A stretch of 64,000 nt of DNA from Knoxdaviesia capensis (GCA_001510575.1 LNGK01000004.1:2350579-2414578); one strand, 5' to 3'; shown: positions 22,813 to 35,567, counted from the stretch's first letter. Translations and numbers: made by a program. The notes: generated by a model not told the origin, from the letters alone.

Positions 22813-25800
22813 GTGGACGTACGGCGAGTTACGGCTTTCTTGGTTCTTTCAATTTTTTGCTGGATGGTGTATACTTTGGTTTCTTGTCAAGATGCAGGAT
22901 ATGTACTTGGGTTGGGAAGGCATTCTTTTTCCTTTTTGCTTCTATTGCTTGGAGTTCTTTTTCTTCTGAGCGGGATATCGCTAGGATTGGCACGGGGCTT
23001 CATTTTCTTTTTCGCCTACGGGAACACTGATGGTGCACGATGATGTCCGGGACATATATTAGAGGACTCTGCATAAGTTCACGAATTTACGAGTCATTTT
23101 GAACACTTTGTCTATCCTCTTGGGTTTCTACCAGTGACGTTGGGACTGTCTGGGAGTGTCACTGGGAGGGCAGACTTGACCGGCACGTCGGCAGCGTCCG
23201 CCTTGTTCCATGCCCGAAGAAGACGAGTGACGGACTTTCTCTCTCTCATAATCTCCTCTACGGAGTGACTTCAAGTGATTTGCACACAAGACCACCAAAA
23301 CAAGTGGACCTGACTCACTCCCTGTGTGCGTGTTGGCCGATTCTGACGTTCATGGGAACATCTGCTACGTGGTGGCGCTGCCACTGTACAGTAAATTGCA
23401 TGCGTGTCTGTCTTTCTCGCTGTGTGTCTCTTTGCACAAGAGCCAAACGGGCAGGATAGGTGGAAGCTACCGGAACACTCGCAACCCCAACCCTATTTGC
23501 CCTCGTTCGGTGGTTCACTTCATGGCCGCTTCGGGACTTTCGGGATGCAGCAGTTACCGACCAAGCTGAACATGTGCCTGTGCTCGTGCTCGTGCCTGTG
23601 TAAATGTGATCTCCATGTACTCTGTGCTCGGGTGGGGTATCTTCACTCTATGTCCTCCACGGGCCATCAACCTTCAATCACCCCGATCACAACGAAGGAT
23701 CAGTGTGGTGTGCACTATGGACAAGCAACGCACATGTATAACACGAAGGACCTGCACAGCATATGAAGAAAAGGCGGGAGTGGCCTGACGGATCCTGGGA
23801 GGTAAGGACTCTTTTTCCGCACCTAGGGAGCATATCTATCCTCCCATGTGTCTGCCTCCCTATTATCTCACACAGTTCCGGTTCTCGCCCCTCATTCCGC
23901 TGTCAAACCAACACAAAACCCCAGCCATAGGGCACTGTTTTAGGGGTTATGAGAGTCTCCAGGGACCCCGTGCCGTGGGCATATACTCCGGCTGCCGTCC
24001 ATAGCACATATAGCGGGAATCGCCTTATGTGCTAGCCCTTTTGACTCGGAATGAAGAACGCTGAGCGGGTATACCGCCACTGGAAGAAAGCCTGCTATGG
24101 TGCTGGGATGCCCTCTGTTTCCACTTCTTGGGGAAGCTTCCCCACTTGGCCCCCCGATCCGATCTGTCTTTGCCCCCCCAGAAGTCTCCAGTATTTCGAG
24201 GAAGCAGCCGAAGGAAAAAGGCCCTGCCTGTGGAGATCTGGCCACGGCCACTCCCTTATAGTTCTGCTGGCACATACAGATACTACTGTACTGTACACTA
24301 TATCCACGGGAGGAGCATGGGAGAGCGGACCTAGTTGGCAGACTACTACAGCACACATTACCTGGATGCATGGACGGAGATGGGGAGCGATGTCCATGGG
24401 GGGAAAAAGAACGAGAGAGAACGAGGGGATGGCGAAAACCCTGACCCGGATGGTGGGAAATATCCCCGACCAAGACTCTTGGAACCCGGTGGACTCACCC
24501 CTCGCTCAATCCTACCTATTCCAGCGACTGGTGCATGTTGAGGTGCTCCAATCGCCGCCCTCCCGGAATCTGGTCGCCTGCATTTCCGTGCCGCGGGCCA
24601 ACACACCCTTCGTTGCTTGGTCTGGCTGGTCAGCCCGAGAACAAAACGAGCTCTTAGCGGAGATACGAGGGAGACGAGACGTGCTTCGTTCTTCTGGCCA
24701 GCCGGCGCAGGGCGGTTCTGGGCTTGTTTGGAGCGTTTGCGTTTCCTTTTTGTGTGTGGGTTTAAAACGATCAGGACTAGAGAAGTGAGACACCCCACAC
24801 ATGTATTGTCCGTGTATGCCTACATAGACACACACCCCCTCTTTAGCGGATCCCCAGTCGTCGAAAAGAGAAGCAAAAACGCAGACTTTCGAAGAGACGG
24901 TGAGCGAAGGGAGACGGAAAACCGGAAAAAAGGCGTGTTTGCCCACTAAGACGCGAGAGGTGTGGGTGATCTGCAGGCGGCCGCCGGATTGACTAGAACA
25001 AGTGAGCCTGAAAAAGTGAGCCTGCTGAAGATGCATTGGACTGAGCCAACCACACATGCAGATGGCAAGAGGGAGGGGGACGGTGGCTTTTCTTTTTTGT
25101 CTTTTCAACAATTGCAAATGCATAGAAACGAGGGACGCCAGAACCAAGAAAAAGAGGAGGTGGAAAAAGGAGACATGCTCGTCTCCTCGGCCGCTTCTCA
25201 CTTGCACGAAGTTGCCATGGGTTGCCCCAAACTCACACATACAGTAGCGGGAAGCAGAGTGCATGTCTGCAGCTCGTTGTGACTTACATATCACACACAT
25301 ATGTATGGTCCGTCGTTGGCCGAGCCGTTGTTGCGTTCGTTCTATTTGTTTGGTACCGAGGGGGGTAGATGGCAATGATTTGCAGGACTTCTTGCGGTGT
25401 TTTTTGGCTTTTGCTCCTCTCCCTCGAATGGCTGCCTCGGTTCTCTTCTTCTGTTCAGCTGCACGCTCGTTCGCTTCGCTTGCCCGGAGGCTACAGGGAG
25501 ATCCGTTTGGTCGAGCTTTTTTGTCCATCCCCCCCTGCCCTCTATGTTCTTTTCACTCCCAACCTCATCCTCTCCCAGATTTCTCGTCTGATACCACTCG
25601 CAGGCTGGTCTATCAACCCTATCTATCCGCAAGTACTGTCCTTTCCACAGGGAGCTTTCGGGTGTGTCCCTGTTTGTATCTAATGCTACCTGCTGTCTCC
25701 CTTCCGATACGCACTTTCCCGTGTAAGTGTGGGTGTCTTGATAGTATTGACAGCCCCCCCTCACTCTGCCTTCCATCCCTTCACATGGACAGCCAAAGCA

Positions 25801-26545
25801 GACCTGAGTGTCTCCCTTTCCGTTAGTTTCCTTTTCCTTGATTGTATCTTGAGCTGCATAAAAAGGAAGCCTTCAGTTGTGGTGCGCGATTTTCACAGGC
25901 ACTACAGCAGCATGTAGCAAGCACCGGCTGGTGCGAGGACGTGCAGGAAGCAAAACCGGACAAGACAGAACTTCGGGCGAGGGTCTAGGTCCAGGTACAC
26001 GTGAAAAGGGTCGACAGACAAGAATCTTTGTTTATGAAGTGGCTGCGTACTAAGTTTTGGTGTTTCCTTTTTCCTTCCTGCATATTCACTTGCTCACAGG
26101 GACTCCGTCTTATCTCTGGCCAATCCGGAATACTTCTGGCGCTGGCTTTGTCTTTTGTTTGCTGGTGATTTCCTTTGGTCAAGATTTTCTGTCAGTTTTT
26201 CACGGCTAGCTCAGTCGACTCTGCAGGTGAAGTTTGTTCTCTGCGTTTCACCTACCGTCTCTTCACTGGCTCAACATGCACGTACTACTGTACATATATG
26301 CACAGTACTTGTGGACGAGCAAACAGGAGCTTACCTCAATATATCCTGCAGGAGGTGGCGTTTCACCCCTCTCCCTCCTTCATAGTTTTGTCTCAGTGAC
26401 TAACTTTGGCAGTCCAGACCCCAAACAACTGGCGGGATTGCCTGAGTTCCGTTTCCAGTTCCCACACACACAGACGGGAACACTGCGGCTGAGCCCTTGC
26501 CAAACAAGACAGACATCGGATGCTGCCATGATTAAGAGCAGCGGA

Positions 26546-26562
26546 CTCTCTCTCTCTCTCTC
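26546..26562 (+). repeat. (TC)n microsatellite
   Basis: Short TC dinucleotide run in the gene-free spacer. Confidence 0.85.
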
Positions 26563-27772
26563 ACCTGGACTTCTCAGCGCAGTCGGAACTCCTCACGGCT
26601 ACACAATTGCTGGGCTGCTGTGAATCGTACGAGCATTACCCGACGAAACGGGCTGGGTTCAGCGGCTGGTGGCACCTTGCCAGCGGGTTCCAGACCTCTG
26701 CCGACTGACAGCACTGTTTCGCTCTGCCAGTTGAAGTTTCTGTCACGGCCAGAGACAAACGGGTGGCTGCAGGGCGTTGAAGGGCAGCAGCCTTAGAGGT
26801 TGTGCTAGGCAGATAAGACAGAGGTGCCAGGGAGGTCTGGCAGCAGAAGCAAGTGAAGAAGAAAGAAAAGAAGAAAAGCGAAAAAAAAAAAAAAAGAAAA
26901 AGAAAAAAAAAACCAGGCGAAAGAAAACGAGGATGGGTACACGAGGGGGTGGGGTATCATTCGACTTTCAGAGCTCGTTCACTTGCATGTCGTGTTTGGT
27001 TCAGACTAGCCATTCTCGACTGCAAATGCAACCTCTAGTCCATCCTGTACCTTGTCTAAATACAGCCAGTACACCCGGGAGCTAATCCGTTTCCTCCCAC
27101 CCGGTGGCCACTCGCCGGCTCGGCGCGCGTCTGGGCTTCTTGGCTTCGCTGCGAGTGCTACTCTCTTTGTATAATGTACATAAGACATACACCCAGAAAA
27201 ACTGAGTATCTTATGCGTTAGGCCATCTTTGGCATCCGGTTTGTTTGTTGAGGGCACAATGTGTCATATATAGTTGCAGAAAGGAGAACAAGAAAAAGGA
27301 ACAAGAGATCGTCGCTCACAATAATATTTTCAGCCCGTTCACACGTTTGATGTGAACAGCTGCTTTTTGAGCGGAAGTCACTAGGTCGTTTCTGTTTTAG
27401 CCCGTCCTGCAGACGATAGACCCCTAGTCCGCGCATGGCAGTGGGCTTGCAGGTGAGAAGACACTGCATTTTAAACCAGTTCGATTTTGCAAGTGGTGCG
27501 TGTTGTAGTGGCGTTGGCTGGATCTTTCGAGTGCTTGAGGGGAGAGAGTTTGGTTGAATCTAACGGGCGTGTTGAAATCGATACGATATATTACGGTAGT
27601 GAGATTCAAGTCCCCTCGTTCCCAATGAACTCCATTTCTCTGCCCTACCAGGGCAAAATCCGAAGACATCAAAGTCAAAGCGGATGGAGATGCTTGACAG
27701 ATACGATGGAGCCGCCCTTCGCCAGTGACATTTCGACATGGGAGCCCTGCGACTTATTATAGCAGCAAAACC

Positions 27773-27819
27773 CCCACTAACAAACCCAGCGGGAAAAGCC
27801 TTGTTTTAGCGTTAGTGGG
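27773..27819. repeat. Perfect 9-bp inverted repeat
   Basis: CCCACTAAC at 27,773-27,781 and GTTAGTGGG at 27,811-27,819, separated by 29 bases. It could form a hairpin or be the end of a small decayed element; nothing decides between these. Confidence 0.6.
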
Positions 27820-30429
27820 CGGTAGCGGGCCTTCAGGACACTTTGCTGCGCTAGAAGCCATTACAGGCCCTAAAATAACACTTTAGACGTGATTAGGGTG
27901 TTCTACCCGGCACTCTAAATTCACGCCTGGGAAAGTGCGAGACACTGTTCAATCGTGCCTTCCATGTCACATCCCACGGCACTTCAACGACACATCATCA
28001 GTGTCTGAGTGAGTAGTGACTCAACTTGTCTTTTCTCTTATCTGGAGCCAACACTTTCCTTCTGCAGCTGAAGGTTTCAGTTTAATCTATATATTCTCAA
28101 TTCTCTCGTGGGGGGGACTGACTCTTCGATTTCCTCCCATGCATCAATGTTGGGGACTAGCCGGATAAGCCCTGTTCTTGGATCGGCAGCATGGGAGGGG
28201 TGGTGTGTGTCCCAACTTTCCAAACAAAGTCCAGCAGTTATAATTCTTTCCCCTCTCCCATCCATGGCGGGAGTGCAAGTGAACCCTGGCTCGGGTGTGA
28301 AGGTGATCTTCCCCAAAGACAAACGGCTAGGAAGAAAGAAACCTAAGTCTGGTTTCGCCCAGTGAAAATCCAAAGCTAGAATCAATAGTATCCTGGTCAA
28401 GACATTCTTGGTCCGTGGCTGGCTGAGTTATCCCCCTTCGGGTCTAGTCCCAGCTCTTGCTGTCGTCTGAAGTTTTTATCTCCGCCGGCCAGTGGAAGTC
28501 CGGAGGCCATCACGGAACATGTATTTTTTGGATTCTTTGGAAAGAATCTCTCACCTTGGGCTGGGATGTTAAGTTGGGATAAAAGTGCGGTGTGTTCGAG
28601 AACTTCTTGTCTCCTCAAACCGCTGCAAGTCTGAGGACACTCCGCTTCAACTGGGAGGCACGCCAAGGACGAAGTGATAGCACTGCTTCCCAAGTCGAGT
28701 TACACTACATTGCAGGATTGTCCAATGAGTGCCAATTGTGAAAAAAGGAAGTACCAAGCGTGATTTTCTCGAAGTTTGGCCCGTCCCAGGCTCTCCCCTC
28801 GTTAGCTCAGCTGCCCTTGACACACAGAATCAAGCGGGCTTTGCTGATCCCATCCGGAGTTGTGTGATCAAGACTCGTGGGCTTTTGGACGATCAATTTG
28901 ACAAGGCATGATAGGAGAGCGCGGCTGATCTTTCACGGTACATATCCTTTCTTTGAGTGACTTGATCGTGTTAAAAAGGCGGGACGACAGTCTGTGCTGG
29001 CGTGCAACCGCCTGGGCGATCGCCATTCACAACGTATCCCGCCCGCCCAGACACCAGCCAGCGGTCACTGCCCACTAGCGCCAGAAGGGGTTAACTACCG
29101 GTGTGAATAATGTTCGATCAAGACCAAGTACCCGGTCTGTTCGCCAGCTAAGACGGTAAGTGTAGCATTGTCGAAGGGTGTTGACAGAATTACGTGCTTC
29201 GAAATCCAGCTGGGCGAGCGGCGTGGCATGGAGGATCACCGATCGACTTTGTTTTCTCTCCGTTCTTTCTACAACTTAGCAGATCCTCTCTTGTTCCTTG
29301 TCATTAGTACAATACGGTGCATTGAGGGATTTGCTCGCTAGCAGACACCAACTTCGGTGTGCCAATCTCTGGTGTTAGTACGCACACACATACTGTATGT
29401 ACTTTCATCTACTTACAGTAGTGATCGGCGTCCTCGTTGTCTATTGAGTCACAAAGGCTCCAGCGAGCTTCGTGTCATGGACACGCACAAACAGCGCAGG
29501 TTATTGTGACTATGCGTGAGCGCGGGCGGATCTCCAATGCATTGTTGCCTTTAGTCTCCCTTCTTTCTTGTTTACGGAATAGTACCGTTTTCTCCTTTTC
29601 CTCGACCGCGCTTGCTTTTGGCTGCTCTCCCTTCCCTCGAGGGACGTTTGGTACGGAGTAAAACGTAAGAGGAACCGCAATAAACGCAACAAGTTTGCTC
29701 AACCCAATGTTGTAGCGTTGCGCTTGTGTTGGTCTCTTATTATGGGTGGTATACCCTCCATTTCGATTGGGAATAGACGCTGCAGGTCTGGTGGAGCCGG
29801 GCCCTTATCATCGGCGTTTTTTACCCTTGTCGTCCTCACTACTGACAACAAACTCAATTCACAGATGGGGAGGCAATGGAAGGGGGGCCGGGGTTTTCGC
29901 TTGCTGTAATCTCCTGTCGTTTGTTCGCCTCGTTTTCTGTTCTCTCCGCACTGTCCAGCTCATGTCCGCCACCCATGCTTTCTTCACCACTGGCTCTCCA
30001 CCCCCCTCTCATCCGCGGTGAATACCAAGAGAAAGTTCCCTGATACCCGTACCGTTTGCCAGGGGGGGTATTTCGGCTCCAACCGCACGCTTGTGGAGGG
30101 TGGTGTGTTTGGCCGATGGCGTTGGACGTTCGTTTTGCTCGTTGCCTTTCTCGGCCCGGCGACCTCGCGTCTTTGAACGGCGAGGGAGACGCACACCCAC
30201 ACCTCTCTTCCGTCTCTCTCTTCCGCCTCTCTCTTCCGTATCCCATTTTCACACCTATCCGCATCAGGTTTCACAGCAGCGCACCCATTCCCACACCCTT
30301 GAAAGTCGATGCCGCCTTTGCTGTGTCTTTCCTTTTCTTCTGCCTGTAGTGGTGTGTCGACCACATACGTATCTGATCGAGCAGGAAAACGGTCGCCGTG
30401 GTTGGCTGTGTCCAAGCTGTTGATTAAGA

Positions 30430-30438
30430 TATATATTA
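30430..30438 (+). promoter_or_regulatory. Possible TATA-like element
   Basis: TATATATTA about 230 bases upstream of the ATG at 30,669, followed by a CT-rich stretch and a TGACGT (CRE-like) motif near 30,551. Such CT-rich leaders are common in filamentous fungal promoters. Assignment is by position only. Confidence 0.35.
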
Positions 30439-30668
30439 GGTCCCCTCCCCCCTTCTCCAGATTCCGTCTCCTTCTTGATTCTCTCTTCTTCATCCAATCT
30501 TTTTCAAGCAGTTTCTGGCTTCAGCTTGAGGGACTTCTCTCAGCTCAGGTGACGTTCAAGCTCATTGGGTAAACTTTCCTTTCTGTTCCGTTCGTTTTTC
30601 TTCTTGCTTTTCTATTTGCTTTCCTCGGCTCCAAGGAGTCTTACACAACGCAAACCAGCCCTTTCACA

Positions 30669-33600
30669 ATGTCTTTCTCCAGGCTTGGAGACAGCCTGTA
30701 CAACCCGTCTCCTAACAGTCAGTCCACAATGTCATCATCCATGTCCAACGTGAATGCTGTCCCTGTCTTCCCGCGCAACGTGGTGCCCTTTGGAACCCAC
30801 TCTGCGCCGGCCTGCAGAGAGAACATTGACGCGAGCCCCCAATACAACTTCAACAGCACTGGAGGCGTGCTGGCTGGATCCACTTTCAGCCACGCGCCGC
30901 CAGTGTCTGACCCCCGACAGCAGCAAGGTGCCGTCCAGAATGGATACCCCGGGCCGATGGCTTGGTCCGCTCCTGAAGCGGGCCCGGCCAGCGGCTACAT
31001 TCCGGGCGTCTTCCAGTTCTCGGGCGGTGAGAGCACGGCCAGCTCACCTAGGCCGGAATTCACTATGCCAGAGCCGTGGTCGGTACCCATTGGCTCTGGT
31101 GATATGAGTCACGGTAACGTCGATGTGCAACCCCAGATGTGGCCCAACGCCCCCCCGCAGTATGTGTTCCCTGCCGGGACATATAATGGCGCGTTTCAGC
31201 CGGAGTCTGCTGAACAGGGATACGGCGAGGCCGGCTCTGCATATCCAACCTGTGAGTGTACATATGAAATTGTTTCAGACTCGTGCATACAGGCACAAGA
31301 AGACTGACCCGGGCGTTCTACAGTGCAACTAGATCCAATCCCACAGCAGGACGGTGCCCACCACCCCGCCGGGTGTCATCTCTGCCAGCCCCCCACTGCC
31401 ACTCCCGTGGTGGTCACCAGAGCCGGACCCACGCAGCCTGTGCAGCCTGTGCAGCCTGTGCAGCCTGTGCAGGAGTCTCTGTACAGCCTCACGACTCCTT
31501 CCCACTATGCCCAGATAGTCTATTCTCGTGGGCTCATGGCATTCGCGGATCCGGCGACACACGAGGAGCGTGGCCAGGTGACGCAGGCCGAGCCAGCACG
31601 CGCTGTACCCATACCCCGCACGCTCAACAGAGAGAACACGCGTCTGGAGCGGTACCTGACGCCGCGAATCCGCCAGCAACTGGACGTCTGTGCTGCCCCA
31701 CTGCGCAACCAGCCGCACCATGCCGAGGCTCGGTTCCGCATCCAGATCACGCGCGCCTGGTACAAGCTGCGCGTGCTCTCGCAGGAGGAGGACCTGTGCC
31801 CCACCTGCCAGGAGCTCTACGGCGACCTATATCAGCCGCTGCCCCCCGACCCGCCCGACTTCGACCCGTACGAGGAAGACCGCGCCGAGAACGCACCCGT
31901 CTGCCAGTGCGATATCCTGACCGACGACGAAGCCGAAGAAGACACTGAACACGTCGCCGGCGCTCGCTCGGCTCTTGAAGAAACTTTCCTGCATCTTATC
32001 CGCTTGATGCACTGCCGCACTCGGCTGCGCCGCACCCTGCGCCAGGGCGGTGTCGATCCGGAGCGCATCCGCATGGTTGGCGTTCAGGCCGCCGCCGAAG
32101 TGGGCCACAGCCCGACTCATGGACCCAATGCGTTTCCGGATATGCCGCCCAGCTCGCAGCTGATTGTGGAGGCAATGGAGCGGGCTTTCAATGACTACCT
32201 CCTCAATGGCGAAGTGTCTCCTGCACCATCGGCCGCTGCTTCCCCTGTTCTTGCCCAGATTGCCGGTGTCAGACGCTCCCGGGACGACTCCGACTCGGAC
32301 GACGAGTCTCCGTCGTCCAAGAGGGTCGCCGGCACTCCATCGCCGGCCACGTCCTCCAGCGCTGCACCCAATGAAATCATCACGCGCCGCAGCCCGGCCC
32401 GGCACACTACGGGCCCGAGTCCGTGCCCGGCCTCGGGTAGAGCCCCTCACGAACCACTTTGCCAACCTGACGACCATCCCGCCGCCCCACACCATCCGGC
32501 GCTATGCCGTGCTCAATGCGCGCGGCAGCACCCATCTCCCGATATACACCGTGGCGTCCAAGCGCGTCGTGCACTTTGAGAACATCTTCTCGGCCATCCG
32601 CCCAGAGTCGGTTCTGCCCTTCAGCTACTCGCAGCTGCCCAGCATGTCGGCCGCGGGGGACTTGATCCCGCCGCCGGCCCCGACGGCCGTGCCGGTCGGC
32701 GACAAGAGCGACAAGATTCCCCCGATCCACCAGATCTCGCGCATTAGCGACGCCATCGTCATCCCGTGCGTGCTCGGCCAGTGCCCGCAGATGCCGTACG
32801 TCCCGGCTGCCCACTACATCCCCCGCATGCCCGGCGTGTACACGGAGGTGCCCGTGCCGGTGCCGCCGCCGACCCCGCTTCTGCCCCGCCAGCTTGCTGC
32901 CCTGCTGCCGCGGAACATGGTGCGCTATGAGAACGTTCACGGGCCACACCGCCCTCCGGAGCGCGGTGGGTCCAAGCGCCGCCGCCGCCGGAACTCGACC
33001 CCGGGAGCCGAGACCAGCCCGCGTGGCCACACCCCGGTCCAGCGGTCGCCGCTGATCAATGAACTGCGACGCAGTCTGACCCCGGAGGCTCAGGTCTCAC
33101 AGCAGGCTGGCTCGGAGAGTGAGCCGGGCCCAAACTCGGAGCAGTCGGGGGACTCGGTCGCGGCTGAGGCTCCGGATGCCGATCCGATTGTGATTTCTAC
33201 AGAAGACACCACCCCGACTTCGGTCGCCGGTCTCTTCATCTTCTCCGATTCGGATGCCGCTCCGGTTGTCGAGTCTGTCCTGCGCTCCACTCCGAGTCCG
33301 AGTTCGACTCCGACTCCTGAGCCCGTCCAGAACCCCACTTCGACCCCGGGTACGGCTCCGGCTGTCATCCCGGACGCAGTGCCTCCCCCGGCCCCCGTTC
33401 CGCCGTTCATTCAGGATAGAGCTCCGGCTTCCGGCCGAGTCTCCGGCCGCTCCCGGGTCTCCACTCGCAGATCGGCAACCCCAAACCCGATTCCGGGCGC
33501 CTCCGTGATTTCATTTGAACCTCCGGCCGGTAGCCGGACTTCATCCCCGGCGCCGGTAACCATCATTGTTTCCACCCCGGCCTCGATGGGAGCTCTCGTT

Positions 33601-35028
33601 GCCGTCCGGTCTTCGGGTCCGGGCCAGGCTCCAACCCCAGCCCCAGTCCTCGGCGCTGATGTGCTTTCTGTCCAGAAAAACTCGAGTGGGCCTTCCGTAG
33701 TTTCCGCCTCGACTCCGGCTTCTTCTGCAAGCTCAATTCCCGCTCCGGCCAGTGCCAAGCCTCCGAGCCGGAGCAAAACGCGGGCTCGCCCCAGGAAGTC
33801 TCGTGGAAAGACCCCGTCTGCGGCAAAGACCCCGTCCCGAGCCAAGACGCCGCGGACCAAGACACCAGCTCGTGAGAAGACACCGGCCCGTGGGAAGACC
33901 CCGGCTCCGGCTGAGGAACCCAACCCACCCAAGCCTTTGGTTTGGACCAGCCGTCCGGCACAGGCCCGGGTTTCTCGGTCCAAAACGCCCGTTCGTGGCC
34001 ACGTCCTACCGCAGCCCATTCTTGCAGGCCCGGTCATGGTCTCAACTACCGGCGTTCCTCTGTATCCCTACCCGATGCCAATCCCGCCTGCTGCTCCAGC
34101 CCGGGCCGCGGCTTCGGGACCCGATGTGACGCCGTCTCCTTACATGGCTCCATCTCCGTTTACGGTCTTGACTCCCGCAGTGGCCAACACCCCGGTTCCG
34201 GCTCCAGCGGCTCCAGCTCAGCTCACAGCTCCAGCTCCGACTACGACTAGGCGTCAGTCTCCGGCTACGGCTGCTAAGCTTTTTCTCGTTCCGACCTCGT
34301 CGTCGACTACGCCAAACGCTCCGGTAACCTCGCCAGTCATATATACTAACCCGGCTGCGTACAGGGCTCCCGTTCGGGCCCCGACTCCGGCTCCAGTCTC
34401 GTACTCTACTCCAGCTTCGCACATGTCTCCAGTTGAGACTATTGCTCCATCGCCATTTCTGACTCCAGCCCCAGCACCGGTCATGGCCCCCGTCCACGAG
34501 ATGCCGCCACCACTGACTCCGGCTCAGCTGATGCCGCCACCGCCGGTTCCAGTCCGCCAGATGGTCCCGCCCGCTGCTCCTGTTGCATTGATGCTCCCAG
34601 ATCTCCCGACCCCACCCCCACCCCCCACTCCGCGCCTATCTCCGGCAACACTGTCCCGGCCCCTTCTCCCCACAGTGCAAGTCCCGGAGCCCAGCGTCCC
34701 GGAGCCCAGAGCCCCGACCATGCAAATGCTTCAGAGACTGTGGGACCGTGCAGACAGGTTCCTCCTGACAGGCTCGATGGATGCCTTCAACAACCCGGAT
34801 GGTACGCCGCCCCGGAAGGTCTACGCAGATGGGTCCGTCGAAGAGTCGGAGGTTGGAAGCCGCTGGCCACCGCCGCGGCGTTTTCACACAGAGGAAGAAA
34901 GCCAGGCCCTCGTCAAAGCCTACATCGAGCTTATCAGTACGGGAGCGTTTGAGCGTGAATTCATCCATGCCCCAGGACGCCAGGAGAAAGTGCAGAATTA
35001 TCTACGGCTGATGTATGGCGTGGAGTGA
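30669..35028 (+). CDS. Large Pro/Ser-rich, probably nuclear protein of unknown function
   Basis: The ATG at 30,669 lies in a good context (CACAATG). Exon 1 is 30,669-31,251; exon 2 starts at 31,324. Coding then runs in one frame to about 32,350-32,440 and continues in the +1 frame to a stop at 35,026-35,028, roughly 1,430 residues if one gene. The cause of the frame change is unresolved: no consensus GT-AG intron is evident. The first third has acidic and helical segments, including two CxxC-like pairs near 31,798 and 31,902. A basic run (SKRRRRR, about 32,970-32,990) looks like a nuclear signal. A long Pro/Ser/Thr-rich region follows, with repeated K-T-P motifs (33,800-33,915). A well-ordered C-terminal segment of about 100 residues ends the protein. 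I recognise no family. Confidence 0.72.
31252..31323 (+). other. Intron 1 of the Pro/Ser-rich gene
   Basis: Donor GTGAGT at 31,252, branch-like CTGAC about 18 bases before the acceptor TTCTACAG ending at 31,323; 72 bp. The nearer acceptor ending at 31,278 also keeps frame but meets a stop within ten codons, so the later one is preferred. Confidence 0.8.
31433..31471 (+). repeat. Four-copy 9-bp tandem repeat in coding sequence
   Basis: GCAGCCTGT repeated four times, encoding a run of Q-P-V triplets. It keeps frame, so copy-number change would be tolerated. Confidence 0.85.
33800..33915 (+). repeat. K-T-P repeat region
   Basis: Six K-T-P tripeptides in about 38 residues of the Pro/Ser-rich protein, separated by short basic spacers. 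Such T-P sites next to Lys/Arg are typical targets of proline-directed kinases and also occur in chromatin- or microtubule-associated tails. The function here is inferred only from composition. Confidence 0.7.
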
Positions 35029-35524
35029 GATATCTTGGGAACGCTAATGGCGAAGTCCCCATACCTAACAAAACAAAGATAATAACCAAAAAACAGACGG
35101 CTGCTGCGGCGATGAAGTCATACGTCCAGTTCCCGTGCTTCTCGAGGGTTTCAACAATTTGATTCCATCCCTCTCTTTCTGGTGCTATGCTGGATCGATA
35201 ATGGGTGAAATGCTTCTCTTACGCTTTTATGATATTTTTTCCGCCTGTTTTACTTCCTTATTTTTTTTTCTTTCCTTGGTTACATCTCGAAGATCTTACT
35301 CTGTCCGGAATTGGACAAAAGTATTGTTAACTGTACCTGATGTCAGATGCTTTTGGATTGGCCCCAAAAGCCAAAACGACCAAAAAAACGGGCTTTCAAA
35401 TAGATGGATTTTTTGGGAATTTTGAGAATCCTTTTTTCTTCTTTTCAAGCAAACTGAAGTGACTGATGCGACGACCATGATGTCCACACTCGTAATTGTA
35501 GACCGATGTAAGTCGGCAGAGCTG

Positions 35525-35551
35525 AACCCTAACCTGAGCAATAACCCTAAT
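35525..35551 (+). promoter_or_regulatory. Paired telobox-like motifs
   Basis: AACCCTAACC and TAACCCTAATT about 17 bases apart. They match the telomere-repeat unit (TTAGGG complement), which in fungi can bind Tbf1/Myb-type factors; binding here is inferred. Confidence 0.5.
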
Positions 35552-35562
35552 TGCACCCAGGG

Positions 35563-35567
35563 CTCAC
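35563..35567 (+). repeat. Target-site duplication, left copy
   Basis: CTCAC directly before the left LTR, matched exactly by CTCAC at 41,168-41,172 after the right LTR. A 5-bp duplication is the size made by Copia integrases. Confidence 0.9.

Larger units (their letters stand above)
22813..30400. other. Gene-free spacer, 7.6 kb
   Basis: Open frames are short (below about 340 codons), overlapping and without domains or a believable exon-intron pattern; I call no gene. The first few hundred bases are probably the 3' untranslated region of the F-box/ankyrin gene. The stretch holds a (TC)n run at 26,546-26,562, an A-rich purine tract at 26,850-26,935, several TACTGTA-type palindromes and an inverted repeat at 27,773-27,819. 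I found no tRNA-like cloverleaf by eye. Confidence 0.55.
35029..35567. other. Spacer between the Pro/Ser-rich gene and the Copia insertion
   Basis: Probably 3' untranslated and terminator sequence of the upstream gene, AT-richer than coding DNA. It carries two AACCCTAA-type motifs at 35,525-35,551, just before the transposon target site. Confidence 0.6.

Noticed and set aside
27601..27630. tRNA T-arm-like sequence near GATTCAAGTCCC
   Set aside because: No matching acceptor, D or anticodon stems could be folded around it.
31252..31278. Short 27-bp intron in the Pro/Ser-rich gene
   Set aside because: The acceptor at 31,278 leads to a stop codon within ten codons and the intron would be too short. 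The acceptor ending at 31,323 has a branch-like site and keeps the frame open.
32164..32430. Separate gene starting at the ATG at 32,164
   Set aside because: The +1 frame between 32,164 and about 32,400 lies opposite clearly coding sequence of exon 2 and looks like a shadow (Leu/Pro/Arg-rich). Its coding character begins only after about 32,430.
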